Assembly (NCBI GenBank): GCA_963682055.1
Contig: OY821740.1
Coordinates: 14,098,814-14,162,813 of the forward strand
DNA: 64,000 nt
Direction: 5' to 3'
DNA from: Primula veris
Lineage: Eukaryota; Streptophyta; Magnoliopsida; Ericales; Primulaceae
Positions 25,972 to 38,213 of the stretch are shown here, piece after piece. How positions within the stretch are numbered: the first letter of the stretch is position 1; each line of letters starts with the position of its first letter. The position numbers were made by a program, and so were the translations under genes. The notes beneath the pieces were generated by a model, which was not told the DNA's origin, did no database searches, and saw only the letters and a program-made list of their open reading frames with translations.

Positions 25972-26949
25972 GTTTCATATATTAGTTATAATTACATAAG
26001 TATAATATATAATATAGATTTTTAGTTTTGAATATATGAAACTATTAAAATAAAAAATATACTTAAATTAAAAAGTTATATTGTTACTTCAAAAAATATA
26101 AATGATTATTATTTTCCGATTATAAAAATTATAATGATAATGTATCTCATTTAGTATGATAATTGTTTATTGTGTGAATAAAACTAAATACTAAAATAAT
26201 CTGATAAAAAACGTATCAATTTTTTTTATCTACTCCATTATTTGTAGTTTCACGCTATTTTTTCTACTACATGTTAATTTCTTTTCTTGTTTATTAATAA
26301 TCTTATTTTTAAAGTATGATTATGTTTTGTATTAATATTATGTTTAGACTTTTCAAATAAAAATTGTTAATAAAAAATTACATTGTCATAAAATAAAAAA
26401 AATATGTCGAAAGATTCGGGATAAGCCTATCCCGATCCTACGGGATCCTGAAAATTCGGGTCTCAAAAAAGTCGAGTCGGGGTCGGGATTTTTTTTTCAC
26501 TTCTAAAAATAATCAGGTCAGGATACGGATTGAATGCTTACGGATCGGTCCCGACCATAACCAATCCGTACATACATATGAATACTTGTATTACTCCGTG
26601 GCTCATCTATGCGTCGATATTAAAATTGTCAATATGTTTTATATGAGAATTATTTCTTGACTAACTCTCCTATGAACTCTATTTTTTTTTTATTTTTTTT
26701 TTCCAAATGATACACAACTTTGAAGAAATAGAACGAACAACAAGTATATCAAGTAAGGTAAGTATGGTCACACCATTAAATTTAACAAACAAATCAACAC
26801 TTATGATAAAATAAAAATATATGACACTCAATTCAGTCAATCATGCATATCATAACATATGTAGAAAACTCGTCATTCTAAAATAATTAATCTTACCGAG
26901 CGAATCCAGTGTTACAGATAGGAGTACGTACAATGTAAAAATCATCAAA

Positions 26950-27200
26950 CATGTTACAGTAATTATCCCACATCGTCTAACTAACAATCGAGTCTGTGGT
27001 TTATATAGATTCTAATATGGTATCAGAGAAGCTATATAGATTCTAATATGGTATCAGAACGGGCCTAGCGATGTTGGACTCAGCTCTATTCATTTAATAT
27101 GTCCGCTCGTAGCACCCTTATCGGGCCACGAGTGAGGAAGAGTGTTAGAGTAATTTGGTATGATACCAAATTGTTAGCATCATGTATAACTTTCTTTTTC
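26950..27200 (+). mobile_element. TRIM-like / LTR retrotransposon relic
   Basis: TGGTATCAGAAC at about 27049 (and a duplicated TGGTATCAGAGA at 27018) matches the initiator-Met tRNA primer-binding site of plant copia/TRIM elements. It directly follows an LTR-like end (TTATATAGATTCTAATA). About 80 bp on, a purine tract (GAGTGAGGAAGAG, 27130-27142) is followed by TGTTAGAG, a typical LTR start. The internal region is too short to code. The outer LTR limits cannot be placed. Confidence 0.5.
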
Positions 27201-27703
27201 TCTATTATTTCAGTAATGCTAGATCAATTTATATTTGGTTAGGAAAAAGTGAAAAGTAATCATATGAGTTGTTATAAAATTTACATGTCTAATGGTACTT
27301 GCTAACTAATTGGAATATCCACCCCCTATATGCCAACAAAGTGTTTTTTTTGTTGTATTTTTTTTTTTATTATTAATATTTATATTTATGAAATCCCAAC
27401 CTCATGTTCTTCGGAAGTCAGGGACTTGACATACATACTAGTTTGATGAGCATGCGGCGGTTAGACGTTCCACGCAGGTTACGCGTCCGCTGCCTGTTTA
27501 CGAAGTTAGTATTATTTACTTTAATGTTCAGGCTCTTATGATAGTTATTTGTTTAATTAATTATGTTCTTAGACTATTTGGTCAATTGTTATAGACCTTA
27601 GTTTTTATTTCTTATTCCTGTTTTAGCCTTTAAAGAAAAGTGTTAGAATACTAAAATATTTTTCCAGTAAACCTATTTTATTATGTTATGATTTGACTAT
27701 TTG

Positions 27704-28614
27704 GGAAAAAAATACATTTAATATAATGTAATGTACTGTCGGCTTTTAACGATTTAGGTATCAAACTACCAAAGTTAACAATTGACGTACTGAACTATCA
27801 TAATATTCACAATTCATGTACTACCGTTAATTTAGTTAGATGAAAGTTAGTTTCACTTTTTATTTTGGTCATATACTTTGTAATTTATATAAATTTAATC
27901 ATGTATTTTCGAAACATTACATTTACAATGTTTCTACTAAAACATATACATATACATAAATAATAAGTATCTCAGTTTAAAAAACATATTATTTGACTAG
28001 ATTTTATTTGATTTTATTTTCTAAAATAAAAAAATTATATTTTTTTTTACATTTTCTGTAAAACGAAAATAAAGTAACTTTTAGATTTATGACATTCGAG
28101 AAAAAATTATTTGAGGCCACATCACTATTTAAACACTTTCATGAAAAAACAGCAAAAAAATTATTGTTTTTTTCAAAAAAATATTTATTTTTTGAAAATA
28201 GAATATATTTGTTAAGTATTTATAATTTATTTTTATACACAAATATCATCTAGAGTTTATTATTTACAATAATATGTATACATGCATTATATTATATATA
28301 CTTTTATACATATATTAATATAGCATATATATGTGTGTGTATTATATACATATATATATATATATATGATATAATTATATATTTTTGAATTTATACTAAA
28401 ATGAGACATTTCAGAAAATTAAATGTTAGATTTATATAAGTTACAAAGAATAAAATCAAATAAAAAATGAAACTAACTTCCATCCAACTAATTTAACGGC
28501 GGTACCTGAATTGTGAATATTATGATAGTTCATTACGTCAATTGTTAAATTTGGTAGTCTGGTACTTAAATCGTTAACAACAGTTAGTACAGTAAATTAA
28601 ATCTATTTTTTCCC
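27704..28614. mobile_element. Mutator-type foldback element with 9-bp target duplication
   Basis: The ends GGAAAAAAATACATTTAAT and the inverse of ATTTAAATCTATTTTTTCCC begin inverted arms of about 190 bp. These include TTAACGATTTAGGTATCAAA and its near-inverse at the right. Flanks carry the direct repeat GACTATTTG at 27695-27703 and 28615-28623. The centre is very AT-rich and has no coding sequence. The boundary G is ambiguous by one base. Confidence 0.75.
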
Positions 28615-28623
28615 GACTATTTG

Positions 28624-29342
28624 TGAAAATAAAGTAGCCTCCTATTTCCAAAATAAAAATAGCCGATTCTTAATTTATTTTCTCTCCTTCCTTCGTCCCT
28701 CTTGATTTCTCTTCAGTTAATGGCTTCGATCATTGATCTTTACGTAATTTTTATAGAGACGGCCCCATCACTCATAGATCCACAGGTCGTAATGTTTGTT
28801 GGTTCCTCACGGCCAGCTGATCAGTTAAACGAATGATCCATTTTTCCTGCATTTCCTGCATTGCATTAGCTAGAATATTAATGAACCATGCAATAATCGA
28901 AAGGGGGTAACAGACTTCTAGTATAAGTACTCAAGACTCCTAGGATGGCAGCCGTAGGATTTAATAAAATGTAGCTAACCGGTAATATAAAAAAGTTTTT
29001 ATAAAGTAAGATAGGATGGGTTTTTTCATAAGGTACTACTTAATACAATAATTAACTCACATCCAAACATACATTCATAATGTTTGATAAAAAAATATTT
29101 TAATTAATAATTAAATTTAGGTTGGTACCAATTAGTGTTCTCATTGTTATTTGAGTTTTTATTGGATTGGAGATTTGTTTTTTTGTTTTTTTTTCCTTAT
29201 AATGTTTGAGTACTCCACCCTCAAGTGGAAAAGTTCGAGTCATCCATCACTTACAACTTGTAAGTTACAGCTAATTATCATGCCATATAACCTCATTTAT
29301 TTTGCACTGCAAAAGCTGCAAAAGTGACTAATACACTGCATT
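28624..29342. other. Non-coding spacer left of the LINE
   Basis: No gene, conserved motif or clear repeat recognised. It contains pyrimidine-rich and T-rich stretches only. Confidence 0.4.
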
Positions 29343-29357
29343 AATCTAGTCTTAATG

Positions 29358-32300
29358 TCTGCTGTGGGATATTATTCAAAATGATTTGATAAAAGCTGTG
29401 CATTCTTTACCAATGTCTGCTGTTTCTTCTCTTATCATTTTAATCCCTAAAGTAGACAATTCCACTGATTTTACCCAATTTAGACCTATAAGTCTTTGTC
29501 AAGTGCTGTACAAGATCATTTTCAAAATACTTACTGCTAGATTGGCCAAGGTTTTACCTAGAATTATATCCAAAAACCAAAGTGGCTTTGTAGAAGGTAG
29601 GCTTATTATTGATGTTATTTTACTGGCCCAAGAGCTTTTCAAACATCTGGGGGATAATGTTAGGGGGGGTAATGTGGTTTTCAAACTTGACATGGCCAAA
29701 ACTTTTGATAAATTAAGTTGGTCTTTTCTGATAAAAGTTCTGGATTGTTTTGGTTTTGATAAAAATTGGATTGATCTTGTTATGAGATGTGTAGCTAATG
29801 CTAATTATTCTATTTGCTTGAATAGAGTTTCCACTGGCTATTTTACTTCTGGGAAAGGTTTAAAACAGGGGATCCTCTCTCCCCTCTTCTTTTTATTATA
29901 GCTGAAGAAGTTTTAAGTAGGGGTTTGAGTGATTTAATGATTAAAGGTGCTTTGATGCCTTATAAAACCTGTGTAAATGTAGAGTCCATATCTCATATCC
30001 TTTTTGCTGATGATGTTTTGATTTTTGCAAATGGTAGTAAATCTAACTTAGAGGTGATCATGTCTTTTATTAATAAGTATGAACAGAATTCTGGGCAAAT
30101 GCTTAACAAAGCTAAAAGTGTTTTTTTTGACCCATAAACCTAAAAATGGTAGGAATAGCATTATAGCCAGAATCACTGGTTTCAGTGAGGGGTCACTACC
30201 CACTAAGTATCTAGGAATACCCCTCCATAACACTAAACTTACTTCTGTAATGTATGATCATTTGATTGATAAAATTGGCAAGAAAGTGGCTAGTTGGAAA
30301 GCAAACTTTTTATCTGCTAGGGCTAAACTAACTCTTATTAAACATGTCTTATCATCCATGCCTCTTTACATACTTGCTGTCCTTAATCCCCCCACCCTTG
30401 TCATTGACAAAATTGAAAAAAAGTTTGCTAACTTCTTTTGGGGAGAAACAGATGGTAAAACCAAGCATCATTGGATGAGATGGAGGAAATTAGCTTGCCC
30501 TGTAAATGAAGGTGGAATAGGGGTGAGGAGTTTAAAGGAATTTATGAATGCTCTTCATGCCAAGCTGTGCTGGAGACTTATGGAATTTGAATCTCCATGG
30601 ACTGTATTTGTGTTTCAAAAATACTGTAACAACAACCCTAATTGGGGTGAGCATGTGGTTAATGCCACACATTCTTGTGTTTGGAAGATGATTAATCCTC
30701 ATTTTAAGATTTTGGTGGATAATAGTTTATGGGATATTAATGAGGGTTCCATTAGTTTTTGGTATGAAAATTGGTTAGGAGATGGCCCTCTTAGCCAGTC
30801 TTTTAATGTTATTTTCCCTAATATACTGCTTAATGAGGTCATCATAAATAATGGCTGGGACACAAATTTGCTATGGCACATGGGGGGTAATGAGCTTTTA
30901 CTTAAAGTTACTTGTAAAAGTTTGGTTTTAAGAAAAGGAGATGATGTTAGATACTGGCCTTTTACTTTTAATGGGGATTTTACTGCAAAAACCTCTTATA
31001 ATTTTGTAAGGGAAAAGAAACCTGCTGTAAATGTGGCAAAATATATTTGGAATACTGTTTTACCCACTAAAATTAGCATTTTTTCTTGGAAACTTTGGTA
31101 CAATACTATTAAACTTGATGAGGATCTTAAAAAAATTGGGATTTGCACAGTCACCAGCTGTTCTTGTTGTAGGGATCACAATATTGACACAGCTAATCAT
31201 CTCTTTGGCTCCAGTGATATTTGTAAACAGGTTTGGAGCTATTTTGCAAATGTTTTTGGTTTCAATATATGCTTTACCAACTATTGGAAGCAAAATATGG
31301 TAAAATGGTGCAATTTATGTGACTCCTCTCAAACTGGTATGCTTGCTGTTTTAGTCCCTTTCATTGTTAATTGGGAGATATGGCTTAGTAAGAACAAAAA
31401 CATATTTGAAAATGAGAAAATGTGTGCTGAAACCATCATTAAAAAAGTGACCAAATGGTTACATGATCTTAATTTTTTGATTAAACCCAAAAAACCAGCT
31501 AACAATTTTCATTGCCTTACACTTATGTCCTTAAACCTGAAAACAACACACTGTAAAATGAAAAAGGCTAAGTTGGTTTGGTGGAACTGTCCACCCACTG
31601 ATAGATTAAAATTAAACTTAGATGGATCTTCACTTAACAATAACAATAGTGGTTGTGGTGGCGTTTTAAGAGACCATAAATGAATGCTGGTTCTACCTTT
31701 TTCTAAAAATCTGGGCAAACAAACCAATATGTATGCTGAGATGATGGCTCTTAAAGATGGTTTAATTATTTGCTACACTATGGGTGTAACAAATGTAATG
31801 TTGGAAACTGATTCTGAAATGATAGTTACTTGGTGGAATACTAAGTCCTATTCTGGCATTAAATTTGCTTCTATATGGAGGGACATAATCACCCTTATGG
31901 ATTATGTTGGACTCACTGTGAATCATGCTTATAGAGAGCAGAATCAAGTTGCGGATGGTTTTGCCAAAATGGGGTCAAATGGTAATAATTTTATTACAGA
32001 CAGAGCTATGGATTTACCCAAGAATATATATGCTGCTTACTATTTGAACCAAAAAAGCACGCCTTGCCTAAGGGGTAGCTATTTTAAAATCTAGAAAAGG
32101 TTTAAAACTCTTTTGTTTTTTACCTCCTGACTAATGATGAATTTTTTCTGAAGTATACCAAATTATCAAAGCAACCTTTCAAGGAAGACTACCAGTCTGA
32201 GAACAAGGTTGTGTTTGGGAATTATAAGATATATTGGATAAGAACATATATCTAAAGTTCATGAGGAGATTTTTCTGAAGCTTATGTTTTTTGCTTTGTT

Positions 32301-32770
32301 TCTTGATTACAAAGGCAACTTTTTAATGAGGACTAAAGTCTGAAAAAAATTCTGCTCTTTTTACTACTAATTAGCTTTCGACATTAGATGCAGGTGGCTC
32401 AGAAATTTAGTTTACTTTGGTACGACAAGTTTTGCCTTTTTGTTTCAGTTGGCAGTTTTCAAGTGTATATTGTTAGAGGGTGTAGACTGCACTAAGAACC
32501 GGGACTTTGTGCTAATTGGAAACTGAAATATCAAGAATCAAAAGCCTTAGATCATCACTGATCTGGGAGAAACAAGGTGCTAGGGGGTATAAGGAGATGC
32601 TTTTTATTCCTTGAGTTTCTTTTTCTGGTGAAAAATGAAGTTTTTTGGGTTTTTTAAGTCATTTGTTCACCTGCCTAACAATAATCTTTTGTATGACTGT
32701 TTTATAGTCAAGTTTCAACTTATCCCATAGAGACTTTATTTATATAAGCTTTTATTTAAAAAAAAAAAAA
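29358..32770 (+). mobile_element. 5'-truncated LINE (L1-type non-LTR retrotransposon)
   Basis: Bounded by an exact 15-bp direct repeat AATCTAGTCTTAATG at 29343-29357 and 32771-32785. The 3' end is a poly(A) tail directly before the second repeat. The coding frame runs from the very first base inside the left repeat, so the element was truncated at insertion: ORF1, the endonuclease and the start of the reverse transcriptase are absent. The 3' part after 32094 is about 680 bp of untranslated sequence. Confidence 0.92.
29359..32094 (+). pseudogene. LINE ORF2 remnant: reverse transcriptase, zf-RVT, RNase H
   Basis: The reverse transcriptase part shows ILIPK, RPISLCQVLYKIIFKIL, SGFVEGRLI, FKLDMAKTFDKLSW and, after a one-base deletion near 29872, DPLSPLLF and the catalytic ILFADDVLIFA (~30000). 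A second frameshift lies in the T-run near 30120-30127. Then come KYLGIPL, the zf-RVT region (~31000-31250, PTKISIFSWKLW and a Cys/His cluster) and RNase H (LDGSS, AEMMALKDGL, ETDSEM, REQNQVADGFAKM). RNase H is cut by one in-frame TGA at 31681-31683. Two frameshifts and one stop mean no full protein. Confidence 0.92.
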
Positions 32771-32785
32771 AATCTAGTCTTAATG

Positions 32786-35508
32786 GATCACAATTCATTT
32801 CATAAATAAACTTAATGTATTTTTATGAACAAAATTATAGCATTTGTTTACTGAAAAAAAATGTAATTGGTCTTATATATATGGTCGGTTGCAAATTCGA
32901 TGGGCATTATAAGAACTTGAATCACATGTGAACAAAATTATTTTTTATTTCCATGAACACCCTTTAATTGACTGTTACAAGAAAATGCAAGCCAATTTAA
33001 ACTTTTTCTTTCCCGAATCCCGCTAATTAAACCACGTCTTTCGTTTGCTTTCATAGGTGTTCAAAAAGGCAAAGTAGGTAATGCGTTACGCATTGGCTCC
33101 ATTTTATCGTGACCATTGGCACAAAGTTCGTCATATAGCTTTTATGCCATTTTTGTTATGTTAGCACACATATACTATATCGTTCTTCACGTGATATTGA
33201 TGGACTGGTCATTTGTTTTTCGTTTCAAGTTCTATTATACATGCCAGGAAATAATCCAATATTCCCAGATCACTAGAAAATAATGCATACAGCCTATGAA
33301 AATGTTGTATAGAAACATGTATGCAATGTGAACTAAACTTTAATCTAAAATGTTGCAATGTGATTCGATCGACATAATACTTCCTGTATATATATCAAGG
33401 GAATGGCAACTTTGAGCTCCTAAACAGTTCCTGGTGTTACCTGAAAACGGCATTGGTGATCAGTAAAATTGTGACAGTTGTGGATTGTTAAGGCTGATAT
33501 TTTCCAATTTCTATGATCTTCAATTCTTCATGTCCAAATTGTAGTTAGGTTGTTTGACCAATTTAGTCTGATTCTCAAGTATTAATACCGGATCGATCAA
33601 ATGCTTTGTCTAATTTGAATTTTGAACCAAATGCTAGTTTTACCGTTTTTTCTTTGGTAGGAATAAACCAGCTGTAATTGGTACAAGACAAAATCTTGGA
33701 ACTAAGCTATCTTTTGTTTTAATTTGAAATTACTAACATTGCCCTAAAAGAACAATGCATACAAAGTTAGTCTGTTTTTTCCCAGCAAAAGTAAGGGAAG
33801 TAGGTGCACACTGCACCCTAGCTAGCTACCTTTTTAATCAAATAAAGTATCATGGCCTATAAATCTAGCACCAAGTAGAAAAATATACATATATATATAT
33901 AGCTAAAATACTTCTAAATGAAAATTGCAGTACCATGTTCGATAGGGGATTCGGCCATTACAGTTTGCGAAGGGTTGTTTAAGCTCTTTCATAACCAGTT
34001 TTCAATTTAATATCCATATAAAAGAGTCTTAACGATGTGTTCATTGTACATCTTTAGTACTGTAATGAAGAATATATTGACGTAAGTACTTCGATCTCAG
34101 TCTCTATTCACTAATTTGGGAGTTTATTTTATTCTGATATTTTTTTTCAATGACACATATGCCAATTTATCAGAGAGATTCCACAAAAATCAATGGTGTC
34201 ATTTTGTCCTCTTTGTTGCTTGCATACTTTGTTGATTTTTTGCTTTTTATTTTTAGCTTGCAATGATACCAAAACCACCGAATTGGATTTGACATTTTGG
34301 AACTTGTCTTGTTAAGTATTTTGAAGGCACAAAATGAGAAATTGTAATGCAATATCATTCTCTGGTGCCAAATTTCATTTATAGACGTCTAGACTTTTTT
34401 TGGCATAGTCGAAACCAACACGCCATAGAAATTATAGAATCATAATTGCGATCTCGTAGGTAAAGAAGTTGTTTCCTTCCCACAAAACTATATCAAAATT
34501 TGCGGAATTATAAGTTTATTTATCAGGAGATAGGATGAAATCGAGATATAAGATCTATTACTGAAAATTTTAAGTTGACTTTTATCCAATTGTAGGTAGT
34601 TTATAATAATAAGAGGGACATCTATAAAAATTTACTTAAATAAAAAAGAATAGCACTATTCAAAATTTATTTTTTTCGTTGCATGTATTTTTCTTTGAAC
34701 AAGCAAATGGTAAGGTTCTATTTCATGCCAGCTATGTATAATATAAAAATTGTTTACATCTTTTTATGTTTTGTGAAAAAAATAAATTGTTTGGACGCGT
34801 AAGTGTTTATATTTGTCATTTTGGTTTCTAGGTGTCTATTATCTAAGTACCTCTTCGTCTTGTATGTATAAGCCAACTTCCACATAGCAGTTTTAAGAAT
34901 ATTTTGTGTTTCGGTGAGAGTACTATATATTTTTCTCCAATTTTAGTATACTGGGGGTATGCTATACATATATACGTATTATTTTCCTCCAATTTTGGCA
35001 TACTGAGCGTACCATCTGCAAAAATGTTCAGTTGCTCCTTACCTACAAACTTTTGAACGCATCATTACTATTTTCTAAGAAATGCTATATGTGAAATTGA
35101 ATTTTAAATTCATTTCCATTATAACTATAGAAAAGTTAATTTGCATACTTAAAATACACCATTTTATCTTCCAAAAGTGATTTTGGTGAGTTCCTATATA
35201 TACAATCTTGATAACCACAGTAGTATTAGTATTATAATTATATAATCTTTTTTTTTAGTGCAGGGACAATTGACATTAGATTAAAACTTTATCACATTAC
35301 AGGTCTCTATGTTCCATTTTATAATTAGTCTATTTACTTAACCAGAAGGGATATATAGGAGTGAGTGCATACTTGATTTTTTATTTATTGTCAAGAACCC
35401 ATATACTGAGTTTATTCGATCCACAAAAGCGATACATTTTACGTTCCTTTTCATGTTTTCATGAATTTTTAGGGTAAATATGCTTTATTGAAGTTGACAA
35501 ATCAAAGG
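32786..35508. other. Spacer between LINE and first FAF gene
   Basis: No coding sequence or strong repeat recognised; the last several hundred bases are presumably the promoter of the FAF gene. AT-rich throughout. Confidence 0.4.
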
Positions 35509-36360
35509 ATGGAGCTAAAGGATGATGGTATGCTAGGTAAACTCAAAACTACATTTTCAATCATTTACGGAATTCTACTATGGGTGGCAAGACTATCATC
35601 CACCATCAAGGTTCCGCCTCACTATTATCTTGGTGCCGTACTATCTGCAAGCCCTCAACTCCAGAAAAACGACTATCGCAAAAAATATCATCTTGATGAT
35701 GAATTGCCGTCACAACCACCATCACCATCATGTTTATCTTCTTCGTCATCTTTTTCCTTATCATCAACGGGAGATATAATTGGATCAGAGAGTGGTGTCT
35801 ATTTGAGCTCATCCGAAGATGCATTGTTAGCAGAACAAGGGATGCTAAATCTAAATTCCAACTCATTTTATCAAAAAAAAAAGGTTGTAGAAAAAAAGAT
35901 TGGGAAAAAGGAAGATTTTCCACCTCCATTAACATCACTAATAAGCTCAAAGAATCGTACATGTCAAGTTCCTTGGGCACTCGATAAGTATTATGTTGAT
36001 GGAAGGATGATTGTGAAGGAGAAATGGCCTAAGCATCTCGAGTACCTTGAAACTTATAGAGAAAATGGTCGTCTTGTTATGAAGCTCGTACCTTTTGATG
36101 ATACATTCGAATGGTGTCATTCGGATTATGAAAGTGTGAATTTTGATATCACAGAAAAGGATGATACTTGTGATCATTTTAGTAGTAACGTTGAAGGGGA
36201 GGGAAATTATGAAGATCAAAAGATCCCAGTGGATGAAATGGAATATCAAAATCTTGAACTGTCAATCGGGAAAAAGTGCAACAAAGAGGGGGATAAGAGT
36301 CTACTCAATCGAAGTTTTTTTAGTGTGTCCCCTTCAATGAACAAGCCTATACATGTTTAG
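35509..36360 (+). CDS. FANTASTIC FOUR (FAF) domain protein
   Basis: Single-exon gene, 283 aa from the ATG at 35509. The open frame continues upstream to 35488 but without an in-frame ATG. FAF proteins are plant-specific regulators of shoot meristem size that act on the WUSCHEL loop in Arabidopsis (family knowledge). Seen: an acidic/serine motif SESGVYLSSSEDALLAEQG (~93-112), a poly-Ser stretch before it, and the FAF domain (~140-196) with FPPPLTSL, YYVDGRMIVKEKWP and YRENGRLVMKLVPFDD. The tail is acidic. The domain departs from typical FAFs in its KNRTCQVPWAL linker. It lies convergent with a shorter FAF-domain gene 1.9 kb away. Not assigned to a specific FAF number. Confidence 0.85.
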   Translation: MELKDDGMLGKLKTTFSIIYGILLWVARLSSTIKVPPHYYLGAVLSASPQLQKNDYRKKYHLDDELPSQPPSPSCLSSSSSFSLSSTGDIIGSESGVYLSSSEDALLAEQGMLNLNSNSFYQKKKVVEKKIGKKEDFPPPLTSLISSKNRTCQVPWALDKYYVDGRMIVKEKWPKHLEYLETYRENGRLVMKLVPFDDTFEWCHSDYESVNFDITEKDDTCDHFSSNVEGEGNYEDQKIPVDEMEYQNLELSIGKKCNKEGDKSLLNRSFFSVSPSMNKPIHV

Positions 36361-38213
36361 TGTTGGTTTTTGTTTTTGTTTTTTCGGGTATGTTTATGTG
36401 GTTTTATTTTGTAACAATAGGATGGCCTTATTTTATGTTGTGATTACTTTCCTTTGTTGGCAAGCAAACTTGGCGTTGTTTTTTTTACTGAGGCATGATG
36501 TTATTTCTTTGTTAATTAACTGGTGATTTCCTCGTCTTTTCAATGAACTTTTTTCAAGAAGCCACAACTACTCCAGAGGCGTTACTAGAAGAATTACAAG
36601 ACGCCCAAAGAAAATTTAAGACAATTAGGGCTAAAACAATTTACAATCATGCCATCAAATTATGATCAGAATCCGGCTAAAAATTAAGACTCCCCACACT
36701 AACTACTACAAAGTTTACAACGTCCGAAGGCAAATACAATGACATTACCGAATTCAACAAATACTCCTACTAAATTCACTATGTTAGCGCAACCTGCGCA
36801 TCAAATCTGATCACTGAAAAGTTTTGTTGCAGACACTTATCTAAGTATACGAAATCTAAAACTACAAAATTCATCTTTCTATGCACTTAGCGTTACATTT
36901 CTTTGAAATCAAAGATGACTACCGCCTACTGGTAGATCAAACATGGCGTCACCCAATTATACAGAAAAGTTGAAAATATTCAAAGAAAATGCCAACTATC
37001 CTAACAAGCTTCAGAATATCAAACTACTATCACTTAGTTTATGCCTTGTGACTAGGAGCTGCTAAAGTAAAGGGAACATAGTATTCTTCTTTCAAGCTGA
37101 CAAGTCACTAAAACTAACACAAAACCAGAACGCATATCCTGATTATCATATGCATAGCCTAGGTCTATTAGTCTGATGATATGAGAAATCTAATTTAAGA
37201 CCACCCATTATATTTCAATAATGCAAGGTGCACCACTTCTTACAAATATCCACACACATACGATAGTTTAGGAGAAAGAATGAGACAAGGAGAGGAAATA
37301 GAGATTTTTAAATAATTTGGTACCAATTAAAATCGACAAATATCTTATTTGTGTGTGGATATATGTGTAATGAGTTGTGCACCATTACGGGTTATATTTT
37401 CAAGTTATGGAAACGAGCATATCCATGAACCTTCTTGTCAACCTGAACTAGCTCTTCTTTCTGTATATATTTCTTACTTTCTTTCACATTGCATCTGATG
37501 TTGAGCTTATCGCGTTCATTGTGGCGTATATTTGGTCACTGGTCAGTCTGCTGTCCGGAATTGAATAGTGACGGCTCTTTTAATAACAGATTCGCTAGTA
37601 GCTAATAGGATTTTTCTAGTTGTAAGTACCAAAGTTGTAACCCTAATGAATTTATGTAGTGACCAATCTATATATGAAAGGCAGGCTAGATAGGATGTGT
37701 CAAGCCCTTTCGAAAGGAAGGAATTAGTACCTAAACCTTGCTTTTCGATGTAATCCAAGGTGCTACACTCAACCTCGTATCCAATCACCTAAACTTGAAA
37801 GAGGCAACATGTTAATGAGAAAAGATATGAAATCATAGACTTCATTCAGACCCTTGCTTTAATTTGTTTTTCCCGAAACAACTCAGGAAATAAATAAATA
37901 GTTACGGTCATCATTTTATAAATATATATATAACGTCGTAATGAATACCAGGACTTCCAGTTTTAGTTATGCCCCACATAAAGAAAAAACTTCCTACCTA
38001 TCACTAATTGTAATCGCTATATGTATGGCTTGATCAAACATTTGAAAATTACATGTCTACCAATAAAAGGAAAATCGAATATGCACCAGTAATGGAAGCC
38101 AAAAAAAGAAAATGAATCACCATTTCAGATTCCTTAAGATTGCTAATACATCAATTTAATTAAAACCTCTAAAAATAATGGAACCCTCAACTTAAATCGC
38201 AGACATCATAATC
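36361..38213. other. Spacer between convergent FAF genes
   Basis: Contains the 3' flanks of both FAF genes and one small inverted-repeat element at about 37219-37388. Nothing else recognised. Confidence 0.45.
37219..37388. mobile_element. Small MITE-like inverted repeat
   Basis: The left arm AATGCAAGGTGCACCACTTC, then TTACAAATATCCACACACAT, is mirrored on the right by GTGTGTGGATATATGTGTAA, then TGAGTTGTGCACCATT. About 170 bp overall, with no coding sequence. Limits are approximate and no target duplication was resolved. Confidence 0.6.

Larger units (their letters stand above)
24478..27703. other. AT-rich transposon-relic spacer
   Basis: No coding sequence found. It begins with the presumed ATG14 promoter. 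Two GC-richer patches (about 25722-25815 and 26405-26560), rich in TCGGGA/CCCGAC words, stand out from the AT-rich surroundings and are partly inverse to each other, as if they were the ends of an old element. A tRNA-like relic lies between them, and a TRIM-like relic lies at about 26950-27200. Confidence 0.45.
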
